Source: Ruminobacter amylophilus
GTDB lineage: Bacteria > Pseudomonadota > Gammaproteobacteria > Enterobacterales > Succinivibrionaceae
Direction of reading: 5' to 3'
Assembly (NCBI RefSeq): GCF_900115655.1
Contig: NZ_FOXF01000008.1
Span: forward strand, 18,017-82,016
Length of the DNA stretch: 64,000 nt
Positions 28,884 through 39,629 of the stretch are shown one piece after another; the first letter of the stretch is position 1, and each line of letters opens with the position of its first letter. The position numbers and the translations under genes were made by a program. The notes below the pieces were generated by a model, which saw only the letters and a program-made list of their open reading frames with translations, had not been told where the DNA came from and did not search any database.

Positions 28884-29441
28884 ATGATTAAAGAAATCCA
28901 AAAAGAAACTAGCGACAAGATGAACAAGGCTGTGGAAGCTTTAAAGTCAAGCCTTGCAAAGATTCGTACAGGTCGTGCCCAGCCTGCAATTTTAGACAGC
29001 GTTATGGTTGACTACTATGGCTCAGCAACTCCTTTACGTCAGGTTGCTCAGGTTAATGTTGAAGATGCCCGTACCCTGGTTGTAAACGTATTTGACAAGG
29101 GTTCCATTTCAGCAGTTGAAAAGGGAATTATGAACAGCGGTTTAGGTTTGAATCCTGTTACTGCAGGTACCAGTATCCGTGTTCCTCTTCCTCCTTTAAC
29201 TGAAGAGCGTCGTAAGGATCTTATCAAGGTTGTTCGTGCTGATGTTGAACAGAGCAAGGTTCAGATTCGTAATTTACGTCGTGATGCCAACAACGAAGTT
29301 AAGGCATTACTCAAGGATAAGGAAATTTCTGAAGATGATGAACGTAAGTCACAGGATGAAATTCAGAAGCTGACCGATTCATTCATCAAGAAGGCTGATG
29401 TTCTTTTAGCTGAAAAAGAAAAGGAGCTGATGGAAATTTAA
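28884..29441 (+). CDS. frr: Ribosome recycling factor
   Basis: 185 residues, the same length as E. coli RRF, from the ATG at 28884, which has GGAG 8 nt upstream. The GTG at 28869 would add five residues not found in the family. Signatures are [15 protein letters not shown] and [16 protein letters not shown]. With EF-G it splits post-termination ribosomes. It is followed by uppS after 14 nt. Confidence 0.97.
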   Translation: MIKEIQKETSDKMNKAVEALKSSLAKIRTGRAQPAILDSVMVDYYGSATPLRQVAQVNVEDARTLVVNVFDKGSISAVEKGIMNSGLGLNPVTAGTSIRVPLPPLTEERRKDLIKVVRADVEQSKVQIRNLRRDANNEVKALLKDKEISEDDERKSQDEIQKLTDSFIKKADVLLAEKEKELMEI

Positions 29442-29455
29442 TTTCCGTTCCGTTT

Positions 29456-30211
29456 ATGAGTGAAATAGCAGACTTCCAGCAATTAAATAAACAGAGAGTT
29501 CCATCTCATGTTGCCATTATTATGGATGGCAACGGCAGATGGGCGAAAGATCGCGGGCAGCCACGAATCTTTGGCCATAAGGCAGGTGTTGAATCTGTAA
29601 GAAAATCTGTTTCATATGCCTGCCAGAATGGAATAAAGGTACTGACTCTTTTTGCCTTTTCCTCTGAAAACTGGAGAAGGCCTAAAGATGAAGTGTCCGG
29701 TCTGATGGATCTGTTTGCCTGGGCCTTATCCAATGAGGTGAAGAAACTTCATAAAAATCAGGTTAAGCTGAAGGTGATTGGGGATCGGGATGTTTTTTCT
29801 GATAGCTTCAGGAAGAGAATTGACGAGGCAGAAAAACTTACCGAAAACAACAGTGGTCTGCTATTGAACATCGCCGTTAATTACGGTGGCAGATGGGATA
29901 TCGTTAATGCAGTAAAAAAGATTCTAAACGATGCTGCAACGGATATTCTGAACATAAAAGACTTTAATGAAAGTATGATTTCAGAGCATCTTGAGGTTTC
30001 TCAGGATGTGGATCTTCTGATACGTACAGGCGGGGAAAAGCGTATCAGTAATTTTCTTTTGTGGCAGCTCGCGTACAGTGAAATTTACGTCTCCGACGTT
30101 TTATGGCCTGATTTTAATGAAGATGTTTTTCAGAAGGCGGTGAATTATTTTGCTTCAAGAGAAAGACGCTTCGGCTGTACCGGCGAACAGATTAGGGGTG
30201 AAAAGCAGTAG
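29456..30211 (+). CDS. uppS: Undecaprenyl diphosphate synthase
   Basis: 251 residues, cis-prenyltransferase. The P-loop-like DGNGRWA (24-30) has the catalytic Asp24, with FSSENWRRP and the C-terminal RTGGEKRISNFLLWQLAYSE for IPP and Mg binding. It extends FPP to C55-PP, the lipid carrier for wall and O-antigen units. It takes the IspA product and supplies the carrier that MurJ substrates ride on. A 244-nt spacer follows, with one short dyad (AGTCTG/CAGACT around 30238-30253). Confidence 0.95.
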   Translation: MSEIADFQQLNKQRVPSHVAIIMDGNGRWAKDRGQPRIFGHKAGVESVRKSVSYACQNGIKVLTLFAFSSENWRRPKDEVSGLMDLFAWALSNEVKKLHKNQVKLKVIGDRDVFSDSFRKRIDEAEKLTENNSGLLLNIAVNYGGRWDIVNAVKKILNDAATDILNIKDFNESMISEHLEVSQDVDLLIRTGGEKRISNFLLWQLAYSEIYVSDVLWPDFNEDVFQKAVNYFASRERRFGCTGEQIRGEKQ

Positions 30212-30455
30212 AGATACTGATTAATGATTCCGGCTGTAGTCTGTTTACAGACTGAGCATGTAACAGAGTCTGACCGTATTTTTACACATTACTGTCGGTT
30301 ATGTACGGATTTGCAAACTCTGTTTTAAGAATTATCAGCCAGAAATATATTACTGCTCATTTGATATTACAGTTTGTTTCGGAGTAGGTAGACACACGTT
30401 ATCTGTTCCGGCGCATGGGACGGTAGTGGTTCAAGAATTTTTTTAGGTTTAAATA

Positions 30456-31433
30456 ATGAAACAGCGAATTATCACAGGCTTAATTTTAATTGTTCTTGCC
30501 TCATTGTGGCTGACAACTCCGTACCCTCAGTTTTTTCTGGCAGGACTGCTTTTAATTGTTTTTATCGGGGCTTTTGAATATTCTCAGTTTATTTTCAGAG
30601 GTGAAATAAACGATGAACATTTGCTGAAATCACCCTCTGAGTACATAAAAAAGAACGGCTGGAAGCCAGTGCTGCAAAGACTGCTGTATTCATCAGTGGT
30701 AATTTTCAGTGGTACTCTGCTAGTTACGGCAGCTACGGAAAAAAGTAATCTGGACTACATATTGCTGGATGATACCAGACTGCATCAGCTTTTCGCTGAA
30801 GGAAGCAACATCCTGGTCATGTGGGTATTTATACTAAGTGCTGCGTGGTGGATTCTTTCTGCTTTTCTGGTGCTTCGTTATCCTAAAAACAGTGGAATTG
30901 TCAGTTCAAAATTTTTTAAGATTCTTGCCGGATTTATATATTTCATTCCGTTCTTCATGGCCGCCGGAATTCTTCGTTTTCAGAGTTTTGTGACCGATTC
31001 TTCAATAGGGGCGGTGTCAATTCTTTCAGTGATGGTTCTAGTATGGGCAGCAGATTCCGGAGCATATTTTGTCGGAAAGGCATGTGGCAAACACAAGATG
31101 AGTCCGCACGTCAGTCCGAACAAGACTTTTGAGGGACTTGCCGGCGGGGTGGTTCTTGCTCTGATTATTTTTGCCGTTCTTGCATATTTCGGCTGTTACG
31201 GAAAGGCTTTCCAGATGAATATGTTTGCACTGACAGTTGCGTCAGTGGTTACTGTTGTATTTTCAGTTATAGGTGATTTATGGGAAAGTCTTTTAAAAAG
31301 AGAAAGCGGTATTAAAGATTCCGGTTTCATTTTCCCGGGACACGGAGGCATGCTGGATCGAATTGATTCGCTTCTTGCAGCTCTTCCGGTATTTTTAATC
31401 ACATTTGCTGCGTTGGATCGAATTTTAGGATAA
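30456..31433 (+). CDS. cdsA: Phosphatidate cytidylyltransferase CdsA
   Basis: A 325-residue integral membrane enzyme with about eight helices, slightly longer than the E. coli protein. The C-terminal CDP-alcohol signature is complete: SVIGDLWESLLKRESGIKDS followed by FPGHGGMLDRIDS. It makes CDP-diacylglycerol for all phospholipids. It lies 5 nt before dxr, so the cdsA-dxr-rseP-bamA series is probably one transcript. Confidence 0.94.
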   Translation: MKQRIITGLILIVLASLWLTTPYPQFFLAGLLLIVFIGAFEYSQFIFRGEINDEHLLKSPSEYIKKNGWKPVLQRLLYSSVVIFSGTLLVTAATEKSNLDYILLDDTRLHQLFAEGSNILVMWVFILSAAWWILSAFLVLRYPKNSGIVSSKFFKILAGFIYFIPFFMAAGILRFQSFVTDSSIGAVSILSVMVLVWAADSGAYFVGKACGKHKMSPHVSPNKTFEGLAGGVVLALIIFAVLAYFGCYGKAFQMNMFALTVASVVTVVFSVIGDLWESLLKRESGIKDSGFIFPGHGGMLDRIDSLLAALPVFLITFAALDRILG

Positions 31434-31438
31434 TTGTT

Positions 31439-32629
31439 ATGAAGAAGATTACTATTTTAGGAGCTACCGGCTCTATTGGCAGAAGTACAATTGACGTAAT
31501 CAGAAGAAATCCTGATTTATACAGTCTCTACGCAGCAACAGGAAATAAGAATTACTCCGTGATGGCTTCAATCATCAGGGAATTTTCTCCGAGCGTTGTA
31601 GTTATGACGGACAGAACCGCCTACGAAAAGCTTAAGGAACTGGTGCAGACCGAACATCGCAGGACAGAGATCCTGTTTGGTGCAGAAAATCTCAATACCG
31701 TGGCTGCAAGTGAAGAATATGACGGTTTAATGTCAGCCATTGTTGGTGCTGCCGGTCTGAAGCCTACACTTTCAGCAATTACTCAGGGAAAAACAGTTTA
31801 TCTGGCAAACAAGGAATCACTCGTGATGAGTGGTCATATTTTTATTGATGCTGCAAGACGTTTCAAATCTAGAATTATCCCTGTTGACAGCGAACACAGT
31901 GCCATTTTCCAGTGCCTGCCTGAAAAGGAACAGCAGCGTATCGGCCGATGTGAACTTAAGGAAGCAGGAATCAGAAATATTATTCTGACAGGTTCAGGCG
32001 GCCCGTTCAGAGATCGTGATGTTTCAACACTTGATGCCGTTACTCCCGCCGAGGCAGTGAGTCACCCTAACTGGAGTATGGGAAAGAAGATAAGTGTAGA
32101 CAGTGCAACAATGATGAATAAAGGTCTTGAATTCATTGAGGCTAAATGGCTGTTTAATGCTTCACCGGATGATATCAGGGTTGTTGTGCATCCTGAATCT
32201 GTAATTCATTCAATGGTTCAGTATGTAGATGGTTCTGTTCTTGCTCAGATGGGCAAACCGGACATGCGTACTCCTATTGCCAGAGCCCTGGCTTATCCGC
32301 AGCGTATTAACGGCGGTGTCGGAGAACTGGATTTCTTTACGGTAGGTTCGCTTACTTTCAGAGAGCCTGATTTTGTGAAATATCCTTGTCTTAAGCTTGC
32401 TATAGATGCCTGTGCCACTTCTCAGGCAATGACTACTGCCGTAAATGCGGCCAATGAAGTTGCGGTTTACGCATTCCTTGATAACAAGATAAAGTTTACT
32501 GACATTTATAAGGTTTGCGCCAAGGTGGCTTCACAGTTTGCCTGCGTAAATGCACCTGATCTGGAGTCTATTCTTGAGGTTGATACTCAGGCCAGAGCCA
32601 GAGCATTCAGTGAACTGTCTGTTCTTTAG
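31439..32629 (+). CDS. dxr: 1-deoxy-D-xylulose 5-phosphate reductoisomerase
   Basis: 396 residues. The NADPH loop GATGSIG is at 8-14, followed by ANKESLVMSG and VDSEHSAIFQCL, which carry the metal- and substrate-binding Asp and Glu, then TGSGGPF. This is the second step of the MEP pathway, acting on the product of Dxs. Spacing to rseP is 8 nt. Confidence 0.96.
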   Translation: MKKITILGATGSIGRSTIDVIRRNPDLYSLYAATGNKNYSVMASIIREFSPSVVVMTDRTAYEKLKELVQTEHRRTEILFGAENLNTVAASEEYDGLMSAIVGAAGLKPTLSAITQGKTVYLANKESLVMSGHIFIDAARRFKSRIIPVDSEHSAIFQCLPEKEQQRIGRCELKEAGIRNIILTGSGGPFRDRDVSTLDAVTPAEAVSHPNWSMGKKISVDSATMMNKGLEFIEAKWLFNASPDDIRVVVHPESVIHSMVQYVDGSVLAQMGKPDMRTPIARALAYPQRINGGVGELDFFTVGSLTFREPDFVKYPCLKLAIDACATSQAMTTAVNAANEVAVYAFLDNKIKFTDIYKVCAKVASQFACVNAPDLESILEVDTQARARAFSELSVL

Positions 32630-32637
32630 GAGTAACC

Positions 32638-34020
32638 GTGGCTGTTTTATCCAGTATCTTTTATTTTGTTATCGCTCTTGCGGTACTTATAGCAATTCAT
32701 GAGGCCGGTCATTTTATTGTGGCCAGAATGTGCGGTGTTTATGTGGAACGTTTTGCTCTGGGGTTCGGTCCGCGCATCTGTTCTTTCAGAGACAGATTAG
32801 GAACAGAATATGCGTTGTGCGCCATACCGTTAGGCGGTTACGTTAAAATGTACGGTGAGGATTCAAGTGATTCCGGAAAAAAGGAAATGCAGAAGCTTGA
32901 AACCCAGCCTCAGTACAAGGGAAGGGCTTTCTGTGAAAAGAAGGTGTGGCAGAAATTTCTGATCGTTTTTGCGGGACCTTTCTGTAACATAGTTCTTGCC
33001 TGGTTTCTCTATACATTCAATTTTATGTATGGAGTTCCGGATCTCAAACCGGCAGTGGAAATTACGGATGTGAACGGGGTAGCTGCCAAAGCGGGATTTA
33101 AAGATGACGATCTTATTGTCTCAGTCGGAGGGGTTCATGTAGCCGATTGGGAAGAAGCTTTATATGAGCTGATAAGTCATGTTAAAGAAGATGTTGTTGT
33201 CGGTGTTCGTGGTGAACTTGGAAAAGGCGAGCTCAGGGAAATTACATTAAATCTTTCAGATTGGGAGATCGATCCTCGTAAAACCGATCTCCTGAGTCAG
33301 ATAGGTCTTAATTCACTGAAAGGGAGAGTATTGAGTGTCGTTGCGCTGGTTCAGAAGGATTCAGCTGCTGAGAAGGCGGGCTTATTGGCAGACGATACGA
33401 TTATTGCATACAACGGTAAGGAATACTCCAGATGGAGTGATTTCTCTCAGACAATCCGTGATAATCCCGGAAAGCCTGTTTTGCTGACTATAGAGAGAAA
33501 GGGGGTGGAACAGAAGCTTACACTGATTCCTGAATCAAAAAATATCGACGGTAAGGTGACGGGTTTTGCAGGTATTTCTCCAAAAATGGCCGAAGCTATA
33601 GACGAGATTTATTTTGAAAGAAAGTACTCATTTGATGAATCAGTTGCAAAAGGCGTTGTCAAAACCTATCGAATGGGTATTGTAACTTTACAGATTATAA
33701 AGAAGTTTATTACAGGTGATATTTCAGTCAAGAATGTCTCAGGTCCTATAGGAATAGCTAAGGGGGCTGGTTTGACTGCAAGTCTCGGGCTTGTGTACTA
33801 CCTTAATTTTATGGCTCTGGTCAGTGTGAATTTGGGTTTGCTGAATTTAATGCCGGTACCGGTGCTGGATGGCGGCCATCTGTTCTTTTATGTAGTTGAG
33901 ATCATCAGGGGGAAACCATTGAGTCAGGCCGTAATGGGGAAACTTCTGTTTGTGGGTATGGTTCTTCTGTTTGCATTGATGTTAATGGCCGTGTTTAATG
34001 ATTTATACTACGGTTTGTAG
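32638..34020 (+). CDS. rseP: Site-2 intramembrane protease RseP
   Basis: 460 residues with a GTG start just after AGGAGT. The zinc motif HEAGH is at 21-25 in the first membrane helix and the second metal motif LDGGH near the C-terminus; two PDZ domains lie between. It cleaves anti-sigma factor RseA inside the membrane after DegS and clears signal peptide remnants. Its place next to bamA links it to envelope stress control of outer membrane protein assembly. Confidence 0.95.
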   Translation: MAVLSSIFYFVIALAVLIAIHEAGHFIVARMCGVYVERFALGFGPRICSFRDRLGTEYALCAIPLGGYVKMYGEDSSDSGKKEMQKLETQPQYKGRAFCEKKVWQKFLIVFAGPFCNIVLAWFLYTFNFMYGVPDLKPAVEITDVNGVAAKAGFKDDDLIVSVGGVHVADWEEALYELISHVKEDVVVGVRGELGKGELREITLNLSDWEIDPRKTDLLSQIGLNSLKGRVLSVVALVQKDSAAEKAGLLADDTIIAYNGKEYSRWSDFSQTIRDNPGKPVLLTIERKGVEQKLTLIPESKNIDGKVTGFAGISPKMAEAIDEIYFERKYSFDESVAKGVVKTYRMGIVTLQIIKKFITGDISVKNVSGPIGIAKGAGLTASLGLVYYLNFMALVSVNLGLLNLMPVPVLDGGHLFFYVVEIIRGKPLSQAVMGKLLFVGMVLLFALMLMAVFNDLYYGL

Positions 34021-34047
34021 CTGATTGAATAAAAAGTTTATAGAAAA

Positions 34048-36501
34048 ATGTTTAATTCGTTTTTAAAACGTGGTTTGTTGGCTGTGTGTATTGCCAATGC
34101 CCTGTGTTTCTGCAATTCTGCTTCTGCCGGTGCTGACGGTTCCGAGCCGGTGATGCAGATTACCGATATCAAGGTTAAAGGTTTATATCGCGTTACTAAA
34201 GGTGCCGTGCTTCTGGCTATGCCTATACAGGTAGGGGATGTTGTAACCAAGGACGATATATCCGTATCACTTAAAAAGATTTACGCGACTCATAACTTTG
34301 ATTCCGTGGATGCGTATATTAACGAAAACGGCGTGCTGACAATTGATGTTAAGGAACGTCCAACAATCGTGAATCTGACTTTTGCTGGTAATGATGCAAT
34401 TAAGACAGACCAGATTACCGAAATAATTAATTCACAGGGTGTTAAGGTCGGTGAAACTCTCAACGTAATAAAGCTTAAGGAGCTGGAAGCATCTCTTGAA
34501 GATTATTACCACAGCATGGGGCGTTATCAGGCGAAGGTGAATACCATTCTTGTTTATCTTCCGCGTAACCGTGTTGACGTTAAGTTTAATTTTGTTGAAG
34601 GTGTTAATGCCAAGATAGAACAGATAAACATTGTCGGAAACAAGGTTTTCCCTGAAGAAAAGCTGATCGGACAGTTTGAACTGAGAGATTCCGTGCCATG
34701 GTGGAATTTTATCGCCAGCAGAAACTTTTACAGCCAGAGATTTAACGGAGATCTGGAAACTCTTCGTTCGTATTACATGAACCGCGGTTATGTTCGTTTT
34801 AATGTCGAATCAACCCGTGTTGAAGTGACACCTGATCGTAAAGGTGTATACGTAAGTATTGCTGTAAAGGAAGGCGAACAGTACAAGTTAAACGATTTCC
34901 ATATAATCGGTGAGACCTATGGTCATGCCGAAGAAATGCAGCGCATTGTTCCTTTGGAAAAAGGTGATATCTACAATGCTGCTCAGGTTTCTCATGCTGA
35001 AGAAATACTTGCTAACTACATGGGTAAGTTCGGTTATGCCTATACCAAGGTAAAAGCCATAACTGATATTGATGACGATAACCGTATTGTTAATATCAAC
35101 TTCCACGTGGAACCGGGCAGACGTATATATGTTACCAATGTAAGGATTGTTGGAAACAGCATTACCACGGATGAGGTTATCCGTCGTGAGATAAGACAGA
35201 TGGATGGAACATGGCTGTCAAATGAAGCCATAAACGTTTCCAAGACGCGTCTTAATCAGCTTGGTTTCTTTGAATCTGTTGAAGTTGAGCCAAAGAAGAC
35301 CGGAATGGACCCTGACAGTGTTGAGCTGGTTACAACCATAAAGGAAAGACCGACCGGATCCATAAAGGCTGGTGTTGGTTTCGGTACAGAAACAGGTTTG
35401 ACCCTGAATGGTGAAATTTCTCAGGATAACTTCCTTGGTTATGGCGGTAAGGCATCCCTGGGAATTAATACCAACAAATATGACCGAAAGATTGAACTGA
35501 CTTACAATGAGCCGTATTTTACTATCGACGGTGTGTCTCTCGGTGAAAACATCTTCTATGAAAAATTCAAGGCCGGCGACGCAAACCTGGTTGACTATAC
35601 AAACATCCGTTGGGGCGGCGGATTCAATATCGGTTATCCTCTGGATGAAAATAATTTTATCAAGTACGGCTTCAGTTATATAAACAACAAGCTGTCTCAG
35701 ACCAATTCATTTGTGCAGATTCAGAAATTCTGGGATATGTATTCAGATGACGACAGCAGTTCAAACAGTATAGTGTTTCAGAACTATGTCGGCAGCGTAA
35801 CTTATGTCAGAAACTATCTTGACCGCGGGGTGTTCCCGACAGAAGGCAATAAGCAGTGGTCAAACGTATCCGTGGCCGTGCCGGGATCTGACACGCAGTA
35901 CTATAAGCTGACCGCTGATACCACTCATTTCTGGCCTATAGACAAGGATCATGATTATGTGATTAATTTCAGGGCCATGGCGGGGTATGGTAACGGTTAC
36001 GGTACCAAGCGCGGTTTTGAACAGGTGCTGCCGTTCTTCGAGAATTTCTATCTCGGCGGTGATGAATGGATGAGGGGCTTTAAGTATAACTCCATCGGCC
36101 CCAGAGCTCTTTATGACTATTCACTGCTTGGTAATAACGGTGTAATCGCCACCCGTGATGTTGTTGGCGGTAATGCAGTCGTTGCGGGAAGTCTCCAGCT
36201 CGTTGTTCCTACTCCTTTCACTTCTGAAGGATATGATACAAAGCTGAGAACAACACTGTTTGTGGATGCCGGTACTCTCTGGGATACTACTTTTGATGAT
36301 TCCTACTTGAAGCAGTGTCTGGGTAACTGCGATTATCTTTACGATTATTCAGATCCTAACAATATAAGAGTTTCCTATGGCGTAAGCCTTGTATGGATGT
36401 CTCCGATGGGACCTATCGGTTTTACTATTGCTGAACCAATCAAGAAGAAGACCGGTGATCGTACGGAATTCTTCAGCTTTACTCTTGGCAGAACATTCTG
36501 A
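34048..36501 (+). CDS. bamA: Outer membrane protein assembly factor BamA
   Basis: 817 residues. A signal peptide ends about ASA27. Five POTRA domains follow (about 35-430), then the 16-strand Omp85 barrel with GVGFGTETGLTLNG at its start and the VRGF-type loop motif MRGFKYNSIGPRALYD. The C-terminal residue is Phe, as needed for recognition by the Bam complex. It folds and inserts outer membrane proteins and is essential. A terminator separates it from skp. Confidence 0.96.
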   Translation: MFNSFLKRGLLAVCIANALCFCNSASAGADGSEPVMQITDIKVKGLYRVTKGAVLLAMPIQVGDVVTKDDISVSLKKIYATHNFDSVDAYINENGVLTIDVKERPTIVNLTFAGNDAIKTDQITEIINSQGVKVGETLNVIKLKELEASLEDYYHSMGRYQAKVNTILVYLPRNRVDVKFNFVEGVNAKIEQINIVGNKVFPEEKLIGQFELRDSVPWWNFIASRNFYSQRFNGDLETLRSYYMNRGYVRFNVESTRVEVTPDRKGVYVSIAVKEGEQYKLNDFHIIGETYGHAEEMQRIVPLEKGDIYNAAQVSHAEEILANYMGKFGYAYTKVKAITDIDDDNRIVNINFHVEPGRRIYVTNVRIVGNSITTDEVIRREIRQMDGTWLSNEAINVSKTRLNQLGFFESVEVEPKKTGMDPDSVELVTTIKERPTGSIKAGVGFGTETGLTLNGEISQDNFLGYGGKASLGINTNKYDRKIELTYNEPYFTIDGVSLGENIFYEKFKAGDANLVDYTNIRWGGGFNIGYPLDENNFIKYGFSYINNKLSQTNSFVQIQKFWDMYSDDDSSSNSIVFQNYVGSVTYVRNYLDRGVFPTEGNKQWSNVSVAVPGSDTQYYKLTADTTHFWPIDKDHDYVINFRAMAGYGNGYGTKRGFEQVLPFFENFYLGGDEWMRGFKYNSIGPRALYDYSLLGNNGVIATRDVVGGNAVVAGSLQLVVPTPFTSEGYDTKLRTTLFVDAGTLWDTTFDDSYLKQCLGNCDYLYDYSDPNNIRVSYGVSLVWMSPMGPIGFTIAEPIKKKTGDRTEFFSFTLGRTF

Positions 36502-36513
36502 TGAGAAACGAAG

Positions 36514-36543
36514 AACCTGCATGGAAAATCATGCAGGTTTTTC
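36514..36543 (+). terminator. Terminator after bamA
   Basis: AACCTGCATG GAAAAT CATGCAGGTT, perfect 10-bp stem, followed by TTTCC. skp therefore likely has its own promoter in the AT-rich 200 nt that follow. Confidence 0.78.
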
Positions 36544-36745
36544 CGAAAAACATCAGTTTTTTACATGTGAAAGGAATTATTTTGCATTTATATTATCTAA
36601 CATTGTGTTAATGCATGATGGAGTAATATTAGGCAACCAACATGCTAATATCTCAATTTTTAAAGTTTTACCTTTTATAATTTGTTTTTTTAGAATATCT
36701 TAATAGGTTGTTTATTTTGATTAAGATTATTATGTAGGAGTGATT

Positions 36746-37261
36746 ATGTTAAAGTCATTATCTTCTTTAGCTATCGGTGTTTCTCTTGTTTTAGGTACAG
36801 CGGCTTTCTCTGAAGCCTATGCTGACACCAAGGTTGCAACTGTAAGTGTTCCTTATGTTTACAGCAAGATTCCTCAGTCTAAGGCAGCAGAAGATAAGGT
36901 GAACAAGGCTACAGCTTCAAAGGCTAAGGCTCTTGATAAGCTTCAGAGTGACGGCGCCGCTTTACAGAAGGCTTTAGGTAACAATGATCTTTCTCCTGAA
37001 GACAGAGCAAAGAAGCAGCGTGAACTTCAGTTAATTGAAACTGAACTTCAGGTTAAGTACAGCGAATTACGTGAAGAACAGCAGAAGTTAATGTTCAAGG
37101 AAAAGACTGAGATTGATAAGAAGATTCAGGCTGCAATCGACTCAGTGGCAAAGCAGAACAATGTTGACGTGGTGATTCGTGCTGAAAGCCTTCTTTACAT
37201 CTCCAGTGATTCAATCGATCTTTCTGAAAAGGTTGTTGAAAGCGTAAGCAAGGCTAAGTAA
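36746..37261 (+). CDS. skp: Periplasmic chaperone Skp/OmpH
   Basis: 171 residues from the ATG at 36746, 5 nt after TAGGAG. The signal peptide ends about AYA. The mature part is dominated by long charged helices (about 40-125) that form the tentacles of the Skp trimer, and VDVVIRAESLLYIS near the end is typical. It carries unfolded outer membrane proteins to BamA. It sits between bamA and lpxD as usual. Confidence 0.92.
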   Translation: MLKSLSSLAIGVSLVLGTAAFSEAYADTKVATVSVPYVYSKIPQSKAAEDKVNKATASKAKALDKLQSDGAALQKALGNNDLSPEDRAKKQRELQLIETELQVKYSELREEQQKLMFKEKTEIDKKIQAAIDSVAKQNNVDVVIRAESLLYISSDSIDLSEKVVESVSKAK

Positions 37262-37318
37262 TCATTTGAATATATTACTGATATTGGTTTAAGCGGTATA
37301 ATCGAGGTATTTATACAT

Positions 37319-38350
37319 ATGAAAATTTCTGAAATTGCCGAATCATTAGGTGGCAGAGTTGTTGGCGATGGAAATCATGAAGTCTTCAAAGTGGCTAACT
37401 TAGCCACTGCACAGAGCAATGAGATCAGTTTTCTGTCTGATGACAAAATGCGTAAATACCTCTCTGAAACCAAGGCCGGTGCAGTTATTGTAAAGGCTGA
37501 TATGGTGGATGAGGTTTCCTCTCACAATTACATTGTTGTGGATGTTCCGTACGTTGCTTTTGCCAAGGTTGCTCAGATTTTTGATACTACCCCCAGAAGT
37601 GCAACCGGTATTCATCCAAGTGCCGTGATTGATCCTACAGCCGTGCTCGAGGAGAACGTGTCAGTAGGCGCCAATGCGGTAATTGAAGCAGGTGCGCATA
37701 TCGGAGAAGGGGCTCAGATCGGCCCTAACTGTTTTGTAGGTAAAAATACCATCATCGGTAAGAATACCAAATTATGGGCAAACGTAAGTATTTATCATAA
37801 CTGTGTTATCGGAGATCGCTGTCTGTTTCAGTCAGGCGCGGTAATCGGTTCTGACGGATTCGGGTATGCCAATGAACGTGGCCGCTGGGTGAAAATTCCT
37901 CAGGTGGGTCGTGTCGTGATTGGTAATGACGTTGAAATCGGAGCTTCCACTACAGTCGATCGTGGTGCAATAGATGACACAGTGATTGAAGATAATGTTA
38001 TAATAGACAATCAAGTGCAGGTTGCACATAATGATAAGATTGGCTATGGAACCGCAATTGCAGGTGCCACTGTTATTGCAGGTAGCGTAAGTATTGGTAA
38101 GTACTGCATAATCGGCGGTACTTCAGTATTTAACGGCCATATTTCTGTTTGCGACGGCGTACAGATTCTGGGTCAGGTAGGATCCAATATCAAGAAGCCG
38201 GGTAAATACGAATCCTATCTGCCTGTTCAGGATGCTTCGACATGGGCCAGAACCCAGGTTCGTATGTATCAGATCGAGAAGATTTACAAGCGTCTGGTAG
38301 GTGTAGAAAAGAAGCTGGCAGAAATTACAGATAACCAAGGTAAGGAATAA
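37319..38350 (+). CDS. lpxD: UDP-3-O-(3-hydroxyacyl)glucosamine N-acyltransferase LpxD
   Basis: 343 residues: an N-terminal uridine-binding domain, then left-handed beta-helix hexapeptide repeats (IGxx patterns about 100-300) and a helical tail. The catalytic His is in [10 protein letters not shown]. It adds the second acyl chain in lipid A synthesis. A TATAAT at 37297-37302 in front may be a local promoter. The next gene begins 4 nt on. Confidence 0.95.
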   Translation: MKISEIAESLGGRVVGDGNHEVFKVANLATAQSNEISFLSDDKMRKYLSETKAGAVIVKADMVDEVSSHNYIVVDVPYVAFAKVAQIFDTTPRSATGIHPSAVIDPTAVLEENVSVGANAVIEAGAHIGEGAQIGPNCFVGKNTIIGKNTKLWANVSIYHNCVIGDRCLFQSGAVIGSDGFGYANERGRWVKIPQVGRVVIGNDVEIGASTTVDRGAIDDTVIEDNVIIDNQVQVAHNDKIGYGTAIAGATVIAGSVSIGKYCIIGGTSVFNGHISVCDGVQILGQVGSNIKKPGKYESYLPVQDASTWARTQVRMYQIEKIYKRLVGVEKKLAEITDNQGKE

Positions 38351-38354
38351 AGAA

Positions 38355-38816
38355 TTGAGCACTATACAGAAAGAATTAGATATTCAACAGATTTTGAATC
38401 TTTTGCCACATCGTTATCCATTTCTTTTGGTGGACAGAGTTCTTGAATATTGCACAGAAGGTGAACACAAGACCCTCAAGGCTATCAAGAACGTGTCTTT
38501 TAACGAACCTTTCTTTCAGGGACATTTCCCAGGAAAGCCAGTTCTGCCAGGTGTTTTAATTCTTGAAGCCATGGCTCAGGCAACTGGTATTCTCGCTTTT
38601 ACTATGGTAGGCAAGCCTGAATCAGACGAACTCTATTATTTTGCTTCAATCGATAACGCTCGTTTCAAGAGACCTGTTGTTCCTGGAGATCAGCTGGTTC
38701 TTGAAGTTGAATATCTTAAGGAAAGACGCGGTATTGCAAAGTTTACCGGTGTAGCATCAGTTGACGGCGAAGTTGTCTGCTCTGCTGATTTAATGTGTGC
38801 TAAGCGTAAAGGCTAA
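38355..38816 (+). CDS. fabZ: 3-hydroxyacyl-[acyl-carrier-protein] dehydratase FabZ
   Basis: 153 residues from a TTG start with AAGGAA 7 nt upstream; E. coli fabZ also begins with TTG. The hot-dog fold signature [14 protein letters not shown] and the catalytic His/Glu segment [20 protein letters not shown] are intact. It dehydrates 3-hydroxyacyl-ACP and competes with LpxA/LpxD for that substrate, so its place in the lpx operon balances fatty acid and lipid A flow. Confidence 0.96.
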   Translation: MSTIQKELDIQQILNLLPHRYPFLLVDRVLEYCTEGEHKTLKAIKNVSFNEPFFQGHFPGKPVLPGVLILEAMAQATGILAFTMVGKPESDELYYFASIDNARFKRPVVPGDQLVLEVEYLKERRGIAKFTGVASVDGEVVCSADLMCAKRKG

Positions 38817-38839
38817 TTTTTCTGTTAAGGCAGGTAGCT

Positions 38840-39628
38840 ATGATTGATAAAAGTGCGGTTATACATTCCACTGCCATTGTCAGTGATGATGCTGTGATCG
38901 GACCGGGAGTTACGGTTGGCCCGTGGACCATTATCGGTTCAGAGGTAGAGATTGGTGAAGGAACTTCCATTGCTTCTCATTGCGTTGTTAAAGGACCGGT
39001 CAAGATTGGTAAGCGCAATAAAATATTTCAGTTTGCTACTATAGGTGAAGACTGTCAGGATAAGAAGTACGCTGGTGAAAGGACTTTTCTGGAAATCGGT
39101 GATGACAATGTTATCAGAGAACATTGCACATTCCATCGCGGTACAGTCCAGGACAACTGTCTGACCAAGGTCGGCAGTCGAAATCTGTTTATGGTTAATG
39201 TTCACGTCGCTCACGACTGTGTGGTCGGGGATGACTGTATTTTTGCCAACAATGCTACTTTAGCAGGTCATGTGCATATTGGTAACTGGGTTATTTTCGG
39301 CGGTCTTGCCGCTATTCACCAGTTCGGTCGTGTAGGTGATCATGCGTTTATTGCCGGCATGGCTGCTTTAAATCAGGACGTTCCTCCTTTTGTTATGGCT
39401 GCCGGTCACTATGCAAAACCTTTCGGTATCAACAAAGAGGGGTTACGCCGTCGTGGTTTCAGCAATGAAGCCATTTCTACAATCAGACACGCATACATGA
39501 TTGTGTACAAGGAAAGCAAGACGGTTGATGAAGCCATCACCAAGCTTGCGCCATTGTGTGAACAGGAACCTTCAGTTCAGCTTTTGGTAGATTTTCTGAA
39601 AGAAAGCACCCGTGGTATTTGTCGATAA
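38840..39628 (+). CDS. lpxA: UDP-N-acetylglucosamine O-acyltransferase LpxA
   Basis: 262 residues, the same as E. coli LpxA. Hexapeptide repeats fill the first 190 residues; the catalytic His is in NVHVAHDC. A helical tail follows. It is the first step of lipid A synthesis. Its stop lies 1 nt before the ATG of lpxB. Confidence 0.96.
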   Translation: MIDKSAVIHSTAIVSDDAVIGPGVTVGPWTIIGSEVEIGEGTSIASHCVVKGPVKIGKRNKIFQFATIGEDCQDKKYAGERTFLEIGDDNVIREHCTFHRGTVQDNCLTKVGSRNLFMVNVHVAHDCVVGDDCIFANNATLAGHVHIGNWVIFGGLAAIHQFGRVGDHAFIAGMAALNQDVPPFVMAAGHYAKPFGINKEGLRRRGFSNEAISTIRHAYMIVYKESKTVDEAITKLAPLCEQEPSVQLLVDFLKESTRGICR

Positions 39629-39629
39629 A